Shown: positions 26,332 to 33,085 of the stretch, piece by piece
Layout of the letters: the number at the start of each line of letters is the position of its first letter
How positions within the stretch are numbered: position 1 is the stretch's first letter
Assembly: GCF_900107975.1 (NCBI RefSeq)
Contig: NZ_FNVF01000025.1
Location: forward strand, 1 to 33,085
Direction of reading: 5' to 3'
Source: Paenibacillus sp. UNC499MF
GTDB lineage: Bacteria > Bacillota > Bacilli > Paenibacillales > NBRC-103111
DNA length: 33,085 bases
Position numbers and translations under genes: made by a program
Notes under the pieces: generated by a model
What the model was told of the DNA's origin: nothing
Seen by the model: only the letters and a program-made list of their open reading frames with translations
The model's database searches: none

Positions 26332-26601
26332 ATGTCGAGACGCCCAGTAGTGGTGAAATTGAAAACCGGCCTTCACGCTAGACCCGCTGCTTTATTTGTC
26401 CAGGAAGCCAATAAATTTTCGTCCGAGATTTTTGTAGAGAAGGACGAGAAGAAGGTAAACGCCAAGAGCATTATGGGAATTATGAGCCTCGCGATCAGCA
26501 CAGGAACTGAAATTTACATAAGTGCAGAAGGTTCGGACGCTGAACAGGCTGTAAACGCTTTAGTCGCACTGGTCAGCAAAGAAGAACTTGAAAATCAGTA
26601 A
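26332..26601 (+). CDS. HPr-family phosphocarrier protein at the crh position
   Basis: An 89-residue HPr-fold protein. Ser46 is in VNAKSIMGIMSL, the target of HprK. The N-terminal site reads KTGLHARPAALFVQEANKF with His15. In Bacillus subtilis the gene after yvcL/whiA is crh, whose product has Gln15 and cannot carry PTS phosphate; the surrounding sequence here (ARPAALFVQEAN, KKVNAKSIMG, MSLA) is strikingly Crh-like, yet both phosphorylation sites are present. It may therefore be the cell's PTS HPr or a dual-function protein. GGGGG lies 10 bases before the ATG; the frame is open further upstream without a ribosome site. A long leader precedes it. Confidence 0.9.
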   Translation: MSRRPVVVKLKTGLHARPAALFVQEANKFSSEIFVEKDEKKVNAKSIMGIMSLAISTGTEIYISAEGSDAEQAVNALVALVSKEELENQ

Positions 26602-26606
26602 GAACG

Positions 26607-26638
26607 AAGGCTTCCTGCCAAGGGAGCTTTTTATTTTT
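26607..26638 (+). terminator. Terminator of the HPr-family gene
   Basis: AGGCTTCC pairs with GGGAGCTT (two G-T pairs) around TGCCAA, followed by TTTTTATTTTT. Weaker than the others in the window. Confidence 0.6.
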
Positions 26639-26651
26639 GGTCAAACAGAAA

Positions 26652-26708
26652 CCTTTTCCAGCAAAAAACGTCTAAAGATTGGGCGATTTTTCGGGAGAAG
26701 GCTTTTTT
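26652..26708 (+). terminator. Possible second terminator before the stalk-domain gene
   Basis: CCTTTTCC (26652-26659) can pair with GGAGAAGG (26694-26701) over a 34-base loop, followed by CTTTTTT. The large loop makes this doubtful. Confidence 0.3.
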
Positions 26709-26751
26709 GTCATGTCGTTTTTTAGAAAAAGGAAGGAAAAGGAGTAGGAGC

Positions 26752-28509
26752 ATGATTCAATGGAAGAAAGAGGTTTCGCTTCTGATGGCGCTGGTGCTGT
26801 TCGCAGTTTTCCTGATGCCGATTCAGGCGCGCGCAATCTCGTCCTCATCGCAGTTAATTGTTTTGTACCTGGACAACAAGCAGGCGTTCGTCAATGAAGA
26901 TCAAGTGGAGCTGGAATCGGCGGCCACCATCATCAAGGACAAAACATTCGTTCCGGCTAAATTTATCGGTGACAGTCTGGGGTTCCCCGTTACGTGGGAC
27001 AATGCCGCCAGAACGATCACGATGCAGCCTCCGGGCTATAACATCGTTTTAAGCAGCGATCTGAAAAAAGCCTACATCAACGGCGAAGAAGTACCGTTCG
27101 ATTCGGTTGCGGCGATCGTAAAGGGCAAGCTGCTCGTCAAACTGACTTGGGTTGCGGATTATATGGGCGCCAAGTATACGTATTACCACGAATCGCGCAA
27201 AGTGGAAATCATCTATGTTCCCAAGCCGGAAGGCATTTACGACAACGGAGCGAACAATTCGAATCCCGTTGCCAAGTTTACGACTCACAAAGAGAAATAC
27301 CGCCTCGGCGAGACCGTCAAGTACATCGACCTCTGCTACGATCCGGATGCGGAAGGCATGGCGAAGTACGAATGGACAGGCAAGCAGGACGCGTTCTTCA
27401 AGCCGGGTTCCTATCCGGTTAGCCTTAAAGTCTACGACAGGCACGGACATGTGAGTAAAGTCTTCACTAAAAACGTTATCGTCGAAGATATCCCGTATGT
27501 ATCGGAAGCCGAATATCCGGTTTATCACAATGAGATCGGCAGCTTCTACAAACTGAGCTGGGATACGCTGACTTCCCACTTCTACAACTTGCCGATGCTT
27601 CCGAAAGAAACGACCAACGTACCGGGCCGCAAGCTGCTTGTCAGCGACAGCCCCGAAGAATTTACGGAGCCGGGCATCCTGTATCAGGACATGATTAACG
27701 GCAAGGGCCGTTTGTATGCGGACCACATCAACGGAACGAAGAACAAAGTAACGTTCGCCATTATGGCAACGAACACGACGGATAAGCCCGTCACGGTCAA
27801 AACGACCAACAAAGGCGAGGTATGGCCTTCCGTATATGCGAACCTGATCGGCAGTGAGGCTTCCGTAGACTTCCTGCTGGGCAATACATATAACGAGAAG
27901 CTGACGATTCCGCCGCACGATACACTGGTTTACCGCCAGCTTCCGGATTTCTATCCCGGCCAGGGCGTAAACCTGTTCTATGATCTGGAAACTTCCGGTG
28001 AAGTCCAGTTTTCTTTCCTGGCGGCCGATGAGCTGTCAAGCACGACGCTATCCGAAAGCAAGCTGCTCGGCTTTACAGGGCACGTAAGGGGCTCATTCGA
28101 TGTTTCCGAGATAAAATGGAATATCGATGCCTCTTCCTTCACCAAAGCGTCCAAGCTGGTCATAGGGGACGGGAAAACCGATCCTTTCGTGGATGGCTAC
28201 GACGTGATGCGTAAGGAAAATGTGAAAAATGGGGGCAACTACGGCGTTGTCTACAAGATTCACGCGGACAAACCGCGCAAGATGGCTATTATGCTGCTGG
28301 CCCGCGGCGGTGTCTTCAAAGGGCCGATCAAGATCAACGGAGAGATCCAATCGATCCCGTATTCCGGCGTCATCACCGCTTTTGACGGCATGCAAATTCT
28401 CCACCGCACCACTGGGACGGAGAAGTCGCTCGATATCGAGTTTACGCCTCCGGCCGGTTCGGCTTTCCCGATCGACCTGATTTTCTATCCGCTTGCGGAT
28501 CTGGACTGA
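26752..28509 (+). CDS. Secreted protein with copper amine oxidase-like N-terminal (stalk) domain
   Basis: A 585-residue exported protein. A signal peptide is clear: KK near residue 5, a hydrophobic core LLMALVLFAVFLMPI, and ARA at 26-28 before the likely cut. Residues about 30-165 carry two half-repeats of the stalk domain (Cu_amine_oxidN1), for example VNEDQVELESAATIIKDKTF and VPAKFIGDSLGFPVTWD. Residues about 185-260 resemble a PKD-like beta domain (YRLGETVKYIDLCYDPDAEG, FFKPGSYPVSLKVYDRHGH). The remaining 320 residues are beta-rich and unrecognised. Stalk-domain proteins are abundant in Paenibacillus walls; no enzymatic function is evident. AAAGGAG is 7 bases before the ATG. It lies alone between HPr and convergent clpP. 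Confidence 0.82.
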   Translation: MIQWKKEVSLLMALVLFAVFLMPIQARAISSSSQLIVLYLDNKQAFVNEDQVELESAATIIKDKTFVPAKFIGDSLGFPVTWDNAARTITMQPPGYNIVLSSDLKKAYINGEEVPFDSVAAIVKGKLLVKLTWVADYMGAKYTYYHESRKVEIIYVPKPEGIYDNGANNSNPVAKFTTHKEKYRLGETVKYIDLCYDPDAEGMAKYEWTGKQDAFFKPGSYPVSLKVYDRHGHVSKVFTKNVIVEDIPYVSEAEYPVYHNEIGSFYKLSWDTLTSHFYNLPMLPKETTNVPGRKLLVSDSPEEFTEPGILYQDMINGKGRLYADHINGTKNKVTFAIMATNTTDKPVTVKTTNKGEVWPSVYANLIGSEASVDFLLGNTYNEKLTIPPHDTLVYRQLPDFYPGQGVNLFYDLETSGEVQFSFLAADELSSTTLSESKLLGFTGHVRGSFDVSEIKWNIDASSFTKASKLVIGDGKTDPFVDGYDVMRKENVKNGGNYGVVYKIHADKPRKMAIMLLARGGVFKGPIKINGEIQSIPYSGVITAFDGMQILHRTTGTEKSLDIEFTPPAGSAFPIDLIFYPLADLD

Positions 28510-28537
28510 CCGGTTCTGTTCTAATTTCGCCCGCACT

Positions 28538-28588
28538 AAAAAGAAACCCCGGATTACCGACGAAAGTCGATAGTCCGGGGTTTCTTTG
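28538..28588. terminator. Bidirectional terminator between the stalk gene and clpP
   Basis: A perfect 14-bp stem, AAAGAAACCCCGGA/TCCGGGGTTTCTTT (28540-28553 with 28574-28587), with an inner CGAC-GAAA-GTCG hairpin. T-rich on both strands, so it can serve the converging genes on each side. Confidence 0.9.
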
Positions 28589-28596
28589 TTGGGAAA

Positions 28597-29199
28597 TTAA
28601 GCTTCCTTGCCGCCTTCGGTTGTCTTCTCGATGACTTTATCGATAAGACCGTAGGCGCTTGCTTCAGCCGCGCTCATAAAGTAGTCGCGGTCGGTATCTT
28701 TATCGATACGTTCCAGCGGCTGGCCTGTACGCTCCGCGAGAATTTTGTTCAGGTTCTCACGCATTTTGAGAATGCGTCTCGCGCGAATTTCGATATCCGT
28801 CGCTTGACCCTCCGCGCCGCCGAGCGGCTGGTGAATCATGACCTCGGAGTTCGGCAGGGCGTAACGCTTGCCTTTGGCGCCCGCCGCAAGCAGGAAAGCG
28901 CCCATGGAAGCCGCCATCCCTACGCAGATCGTGGAAACGTCGGATTTGATAAACTGCATCGTGTCGTAAATCGCCATTCCAGCTGTGATGGAACCGCCGG
29001 GGCTGTTAATGTACAAATGAATATCCTTGTCGGGGTCCTGCGCATCTAGGAACAGCAGTTGGGCGATAATCGCGTTGGCGACCTGATCATTCACCGGGGT
29101 ACCCAGAAAAATAATACGGTCTTTAAGAAGACGGGAGTAAATATCGTAAGCGCGTTCTCCTCTTGCATCAGGCTCGACAACCATTGGAATAAAACTCAT
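28597..29199 (-). CDS. clpP: ATP-dependent Clp protease proteolytic subunit
   Basis: A 200-residue serine protease forming the tetradecameric chamber that works with ClpC/ClpX ATPases in protein quality control. The catalytic triad is intact: Ser98 in [14 protein letters not shown], His123 in [10 protein letters not shown], Asp172 in DTDRDYFM. The glycine-rich [17 protein letters not shown] (oxyanion region) is normal. The N-terminal [10 protein letters not shown] matches the processed Bacillus form. AAGGAGGT lies 7 bases before the ATG. The promoter carries a CtsR-type operator, consistent with heat- and stress-induced expression. Confidence 0.97.
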   Translation of the reverse strand: MSFIPMVVEPDARGERAYDIYSRLLKDRIIFLGTPVNDQVANAIIAQLLFLDAQDPDKDIHLYINSPGGSITAGMAIYDTMQFIKSDVSTICVGMAASMGAFLLAAGAKGKRYALPNSEVMIHQPLGGAEGQATDIEIRARRILKMRENLNKILAERTGQPLERIDKDTDRDYFMSAAEASAYGLIDKVIEKTTEGGKEA

Positions 29200-29260
29200 T
29201 AATGTTACCTCCTTCGATAATACGCCGCTATAACTGCGTTAATTTTCAGTATCTACAAAT

Positions 29261-29289
29261 ATGATAACGAAAAAACGTCAAAAGGTCAA
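29261..29289 (-). promoter_or_regulatory. Promoter of clpP
   Basis: On the minus strand TTGACC (29289-29284), a 17-base spacer and TATCAT (29266-29261, 5 of 6). The -35 lies inside the middle CtsR-type heptad. Confidence 0.75.
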
Positions 29290-29300
29290 GAAAGGTCAAA
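29276..29300. promoter_or_regulatory. CtsR-type heptad operator of clpP
   Basis: GGTCAAG-AAA-GGTCAAA (29284-29300) matches the CtsR operator, a direct heptad repeat RGTCAAA-NAN-RGTCAAA, with one mismatch. A third heptad, CGTCAAA (29276-29282), sits one base before it. The sites cover the -35 and the spacer of the clpP promoter, as in other Firmicutes where CtsR represses clp genes. ctsR itself is not in the window. Confidence 0.8.
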
Positions 29301-29503
29301 CTTATTTGGAAAAACCTCTCTCGTTCTTTCCCCTCAAGCGGAACCGGTGAAACATTTTAGGCTCCCGCAAGGCTTCAGTATCAAGGCTGCCCGTAAATCC
29401 AGGGGTTAAACCCATAAAATGACAGGGGGTCTGGTTCCTGCCACGACCAAAGTCCAGTTTCGAAACTAAACCGGGGGCCATTATGAAACTCCTCCTTAAA
29501 AGG

Positions 29504-29509
29504 TATACT
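29504..29509 (+). promoter_or_regulatory. Candidate -10 box of the dedA gene
   Basis: TATACT about 43 bases before the ATG; the -35 17 bases upstream (TTATGA) is weak. Between the clpP promoter and this box (29301-29500) I see only short palindromes, such as GTTTCGAAAC at 29457-29466, and no gene. Confidence 0.35.
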
Positions 29510-29551
29510 GGCTAACAAAGAGAGGAAATTAATTGGAATAAGGAGCGGACT

Positions 29552-30202
29552 ATGGAGTGGATTAGTGATCTTTTCGCACAATACGGGTATCTGGTGCTCT
29601 TCCTGGGCCTCTTCGCAGAATCGGTGGCCCTGCCTTTTCCCGGGGAACTGGCTATGATGATTTCGGGACATATGGTGCATGTAAACACGTTTAATATGGC
29701 TGGTGTTATGGGCGTTTCATTTGCGGGAGCTTTTGCGGGAACCATCTTTACGTATGTGCTCGGACGGAAGTTGGGGACGCCTTTTTTCGATAAGTACGGC
29801 AAGTATGTGCTTCTCAATCCGGAGAGACTTTTGAAAATAAAAAAATGGTTCGATAAGTACGGGGACAAAATTATACTCGTCAGTTATTTTGTGCCGGGAC
29901 TGAGGCACTTTACGGGGTATGTATCGGGGATCTTGAAAATCCGCCTGAAGACCTTCCTGATTTTTAACGGGCTGAGCGGCGTTCTGTGGGTCATTACGTA
30001 CGTGATGGTAGGTTTCTTGTTCGGTACGAAAATCCAGCAGCTGCTGCATGTGATTTCCCAATACTCGACGATTGCCATTATTGCGGCCGCTATCGCTTTG
30101 ACGGGTCTGGTTGTTGTAAAAAGGAACAAGGAAACGGTTCTGGGCTGGCTTCGCGCCCGGTATGCGGGGATTCAAAAAATGTTTATGGGCTCGGCGGAGT
30201 AG
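29552..30202 (+). CDS. DedA/VTT-domain membrane protein
   Basis: A 216-residue integral membrane protein of the DedA family, proposed proton-coupled lipid flippases; some members move undecaprenyl phosphate or phosphatidylethanolamine. Family features are the early acidic/proline motif ESVALPFPGELAMMISG (about 22-38), FAGAFAGTIFTYVLGRKLG with the re-entrant loop, and the arginine-containing FVPGLRHFTGYVSGI (about 112-126). AAGGAG is 8 bases before the ATG. A single-gene unit ended by the hairpin at 30229-30260. The specific lipid cannot be told. Confidence 0.9.
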   Translation: MEWISDLFAQYGYLVLFLGLFAESVALPFPGELAMMISGHMVHVNTFNMAGVMGVSFAGAFAGTIFTYVLGRKLGTPFFDKYGKYVLLNPERLLKIKKWFDKYGDKIILVSYFVPGLRHFTGYVSGILKIRLKTFLIFNGLSGVLWVITYVMVGFLFGTKIQQLLHVISQYSTIAIIAAAIALTGLVVVKRNKETVLGWLRARYAGIQKMFMGSAE

Positions 30203-30228
30203 GCAGTATAAGCCGCCGGGTGCAGCAA

Positions 30229-30260
30229 AAAAAGCTTCTGTCCGAAGACAGAAGCTTTTT
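30229..30260. terminator. Bidirectional terminator between dedA and tRNA-Arg
   Basis: The stem AAAAAGCTTCTGTC/GACAGAAGCTTTTT with loop CGAA. T-runs of five (plus) and seven (minus) let it close dedA and the opposing tRNA gene. Confidence 0.88.
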
Positions 30261-30273
30261 GGTGTAAACAGTA

Positions 30274-30345
30274 CGCGCCCGCGAGGAATCGAACCTCGAT
30301 CTCAGGCTCCGGAGGCCTACGTCATATCCATTGGACCACGGGCGC
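30274..30345 (-). tRNA. tRNA-Arg (anticodon CCG)
   Basis: 72 bases on the minus strand fold as a cloverleaf. The acceptor is GCGCCCG/CGGGCGC with discriminator G. A short D-arm starts at GTCCAATGGATATGAC. The anticodon stem TAGGC/GCCTG holds the loop CTCCGGA with CCG at its centre. The T-arm is CGAGG-TTCGATT-CCTCG. It reads the CGG codon of arginine. The 3' CCA is not encoded (TAC follows), so it must be added by nucleotidyltransferase. Confidence 0.93.
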
Positions 30346-30372
30346 ATGTTTCATTAAGTAACAGCAAAGGTT

Positions 30373-30401
30373 ATTATATGATAGAGGTATAAAAAAAGCA
30401 A
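30373..30401 (-). promoter_or_regulatory. Promoter of tRNA-Arg
   Basis: On the minus strand TTGCTT (30401-30396), 17 bases, and a perfect TATAAT (30378-30373), about 30 bases before the tRNA 5' end. Confidence 0.75.
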
Positions 30402-30459
30402 GTCCTCCGGCTCAGATTTTTTTCGGACGCCCATTTACAAAAATCAAACTTTGCACACA

Positions 30460-30489
30460 TTGATTCTTTTATACGAACTGGGGTATAAT
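30460..30489 (+). promoter_or_regulatory. Promoter of cggR-gapA
   Basis: TTGATT (30460-30465), an 18-base spacer, and a perfect TATAAT (30484-30489). The predicted start near 30496 puts the CggR operator about 28 bases downstream. Confidence 0.75.
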
Positions 30490-30523
30490 GGGGATGTGCA
30501 AGGCAAGTTTTTTTTGATCCATG

Positions 30524-30559
30524 TGGGACTTAAAATGCACTCGCGGGACATTTTGGGTC
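30524..30559 (+). promoter_or_regulatory. CggR operator
   Basis: TGGGAC-N6-TGCA-N4-CGGGAC-N6-GGTC has exactly the spacing of the Bacillus subtilis operator (CGGGAC-N6-TGTC-N4-CGGGAC-N6-TGTC), with matching GGGAC cores. It lies between promoter and gene, where bound CggR blocks elongating polymerase. Fructose-1,6-bisphosphate would release it. Confidence 0.82.
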
Positions 30560-30586
30560 CCAACACGATCAATAGGAGTGTATGGC

Positions 30587-31615
30587 ATGAGAGATATTCT
30601 CGACGTCCAGAAACAGCTCCTGCCGGACTTGCTGGAGGTTCTGAACAAGCGTTACACCGTTCTGCAGCATATTTTTCTGCTCGGAAGCGTGGGACGCAGA
30701 ACCCTGGCCGGCGCTCTTGATATGACGGAGCGGGTTTTGCGCAGCGAGGTGGAGTTTCTGAAAGGCCAAGGCCTGATTGAAACGGAAACATCGGGCATGC
30801 GCATCAGCGAATCGGGCAGGGAACTGCTGGAGAAGCTTCAGCCGCTTATCAAGGAGATGCTCGGGCTTAACGAGCTGGAGAAGCGGATCCGCGACCACTT
30901 CCGCCTGGAGCAGGTTGTGGTCGTGCCCGGCGATTCGGATTCTTCGCTGTTTGCGAAGAAGGAGCTGGGCCGGGCGGCCGCGCTGATGCTGCGCAAGCAC
31001 GTCACGAAGCATGACGTGATCGCGGTTACCGGCGGCTCCACGATGGCCGAAGTGGCGGAGCATCTGTCCACGACGAGCGCCCTCAAGGGCAGCCTGTTCG
31101 TTCCGGCCCGCGGAGGGCTTGGCGAAAGCGTGGAGCTGCAGGCGAACATGATCGCCTCCAAGATGGCGAAGAAGACCGGCGGGCAGTACCGCCTCCTGCA
31201 TGTTCCGGATCATCTCCGCGAGGAGGCCTATCAGTCTTTGATCCAGGAACCGAACATCCAGGAGATGATGGACGTGGTCCGCAGCAGCCGCATCGTCATT
31301 CACGGCATTGGAGATGCTATCGTCATGGCGCAGAGGCGCAAGGTAGACTCCGAGACGATAGACAGCCTGCGCGGCGAAGGGGCGCTAGCCGAAGCGTTCG
31401 GCTACTATTTTAACCCCGAGGGCAAGGTTGTCCATAAGATGCCGACCGTAGGGCTGCGGCTGGAAGATATCCAGCACTGCGAAGTCGTGATCGGCGTAGC
31501 CGGCGGCAAAAGCAAAGGCGCGGCTGTAGCTTCGGTTTTAAAATACGGCCAGGAGGACATCCTGGTGACGGACGAAGCGGCAGCCGTGGAGATGTTAAAG
31601 TACACGTTATCTTGA
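30587..31615 (+). CDS. cggR: Central glycolytic genes regulator CggR (SorC family)
   Basis: A 342-residue repressor. An N-terminal winged helix-turn-helix (about 15-80: RYTVLQHIFLLGSVGRRTLA, LDMTERVLRSEVEFLKGQGL) is joined to a SorC-type sugar-binding domain resembling GlcN6P deaminase, with VIAVTGGSTMAEVAEHL and VVIGVAGGKSKGAAVASVLK. In Bacillus it represses the gapA operon unless fructose-1,6-bisphosphate is present. The ATG at 30587 has AGGAG 8 bases upstream; the frame is open further upstream across the operator, but that part is not coding. gapA starts 51 bases downstream, so the pair is likely cotranscribed. Confidence 0.95.
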   Translation: MRDILDVQKQLLPDLLEVLNKRYTVLQHIFLLGSVGRRTLAGALDMTERVLRSEVEFLKGQGLIETETSGMRISESGRELLEKLQPLIKEMLGLNELEKRIRDHFRLEQVVVVPGDSDSSLFAKKELGRAAALMLRKHVTKHDVIAVTGGSTMAEVAEHLSTTSALKGSLFVPARGGLGESVELQANMIASKMAKKTGGQYRLLHVPDHLREEAYQSLIQEPNIQEMMDVVRSSRIVIHGIGDAIVMAQRRKVDSETIDSLRGEGALAEAFGYYFNPEGKVVHKMPTVGLRLEDIQHCEVVIGVAGGKSKGAAVASVLKYGQEDILVTDEAAAVEMLKYTLS

Positions 31616-31636
31616 CGGGCCACAGGCGCGTCTTGA

Positions 31637-32671
<1,035 letters not shown>

Positions 32672-32691
32672 TCCTAAAATAAGCCATGCAA

Positions 32692-32717
32692 GAAGAGGAG
32701 AAGAAATTCTCCTCTTC
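32692..32717 (+). other. Perfect GAAA-loop hairpin behind gapA
   Basis: An 11-bp perfect stem GAAGAGGAGAA/TTCTCCTCTTC capped by GAAA, 20 bases after the gapA stop. There is no T-run, so it is not a standard terminator; it could stabilise the gapA mRNA 3' end or act with other factors. Confidence 0.6.
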
Positions 32718-32775
32718 CCATTGCTTATCGGGGCATGAATTTTACATATATATGAAGCCCCAGGGGATATCCGAA

Positions 32776-32948
32776 GCTTTCCTCAGGAAAGCCTGGCCCC
32801 AAAGGTCTTGCGAAGAAGGTTTTCCTGAACGAAAGCTTTTCCGTTTCGACCGCCGGTTTTTGCCGGCGCGCTCTTATGCGGTTCCGGTTATCCATGCGGA
32901 GAGCCCGGGTCCGCTGTACGCTCGCCGTCCTTTCCGTAGAGGGAAAGG
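32776..32948. repeat. Cluster of hairpins sharing a CTTTCC/GGAAAG stem
   Basis: This non-coding stretch holds GCTTTCC-TCA-GGAAAGC (32776-32792), CGCCGG-TTTTTG-CCGGCG (32851-32868) and CCTTTCC-N6-GGAAAGG (32929-32948). The first and third share the core that recurs in the tandem array following. An open frame at 32686-32958 is rejected as a gene. Confidence 0.55.
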
Positions 32949-32990
32949 CCCGGCTTAAGTTTACGACACAGCTCTACTGGAAGTTCAGCC

Positions 32991-33085
32991 AATGCTTACG
33001 ATGCCAGCTTTCCTTCGGAAAGCTCTCAGCTAATGCTTACGATGCCAGCTTTCCTTCGGAAAGCTCTCAGCTAATGCTTACGATG
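32991..33085. repeat. 41-bp tandem repeat array, cut by the window end
   Basis: Two complete identical 41-bp units (32991-33031, 33032-33072) and the first 13 bases of a third (33073-33085). Each unit starts AATGCTTACGATG and contains the perfect palindrome AGCTTTCC-TTC-GGAAAGCT. There are no spacers between units. The array continues beyond the window, so its copy number is unknown. Confidence 0.9.

Noticed and set aside
29484-29509. ECF-sigma (SigW-like) promoter before dedA
   Set aside because: TGAAAC is present, but no CGTA/CGTC -10 follows at the required 16-17 bases.
32686-32958. 90-codon open frame downstream of gapA
   Set aside because: It runs through several hairpins, has no ribosome site and its product is Arg/Pro-rich without similarity.
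32991-33085. CRISPR array
   Set aside because: The units are directly adjacent and identical with no variable spacers, and no cas genes are in the window.

Overview
The window looks like a chromosomal segment of a low- to mid-GC, spore-forming-type Firmicute, most likely Paenibacillaceae (Paenibacillus or a near relative). The grounds are strong AGGAGG-type ribosome sites, sigma-A promoters, a short HisG that needs HisZ, a fused HisIE, and Bacillus-like operators (CggR, CtsR, PerR-like). The gene order runs parallel to a known Bacillus subtilis neighbourhood: hprK-lgt-ppaX-yvoF-his-trxB-yvcJ-yvcK-yvcL-crh, clpP, cggR-gapA. No mobile element, rRNA or CRISPR array was seen. Almost everything is recognisable housekeeping; the less expected features are regulatory or structural.

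Region by region. (1) 1-3.5 kb, minus strand: a small MTH1187-type thiamine-binding protein and a three-gene operon (four-helix membrane protein, gluconate dehydrogenase subunit-3-like protein, GMC flavoprotein with a CX5CX3C motif). (2) 3.8-7.2 kb, plus: a TagO-type GlcNAc-1-P transferase, a PucR/CdaR-type regulator, and a UgpC/MsmX-type sugar ABC ATPase. (3) 7.3-10.6 kb: hprK-lgt-ppaX-acyltransferase, closed by a terminator that overlaps the last codons. (4) 10.65-17.93 kb: a complete histidine operon hisZ-G-D-B-H-A-F-IE. (5) 18-21 kb: a divergent PRPP synthetase and a TPR/helix-turn-helix protein. (6) 21-26.6 kb: trxB (with a tandem PerR/Fur-like operator inside its promoter), glcK, rapZ, yvcK/glmR, whiA and an HPr-family gene. 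(7) 26.7-30.4 kb: a secreted stalk-domain protein, convergent clpP under a CtsR-type operator, dedA, and tRNA-Arg(CCG). (8) 30.45-32.7 kb: cggR-gapA behind a CggR operator. (9) 32.7-33.085 kb: a non-coding, hairpin-rich tract ending in a 41-bp tandem repeat array that runs off the window.

Many of the genes bear on sugar flux and its sensing: MsmX-type ATPase (uptake), GlcK (glucose phosphorylation), CggR/GapA (fructose-1,6-bisphosphate-responsive glycolysis), HPr and HPr kinase (catabolite repression), PpaX (pyrophosphate removal after HPr-Ser-P dephosphorylation), RapZ and YvcK/GlmR (cell-wall precursor balance). PRPP synthetase sits directly behind the his operon, whose first step consumes PRPP.

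All calls come from reading the sequence and from family knowledge; no database search was run. Promoter and operator calls are by eye against consensus.
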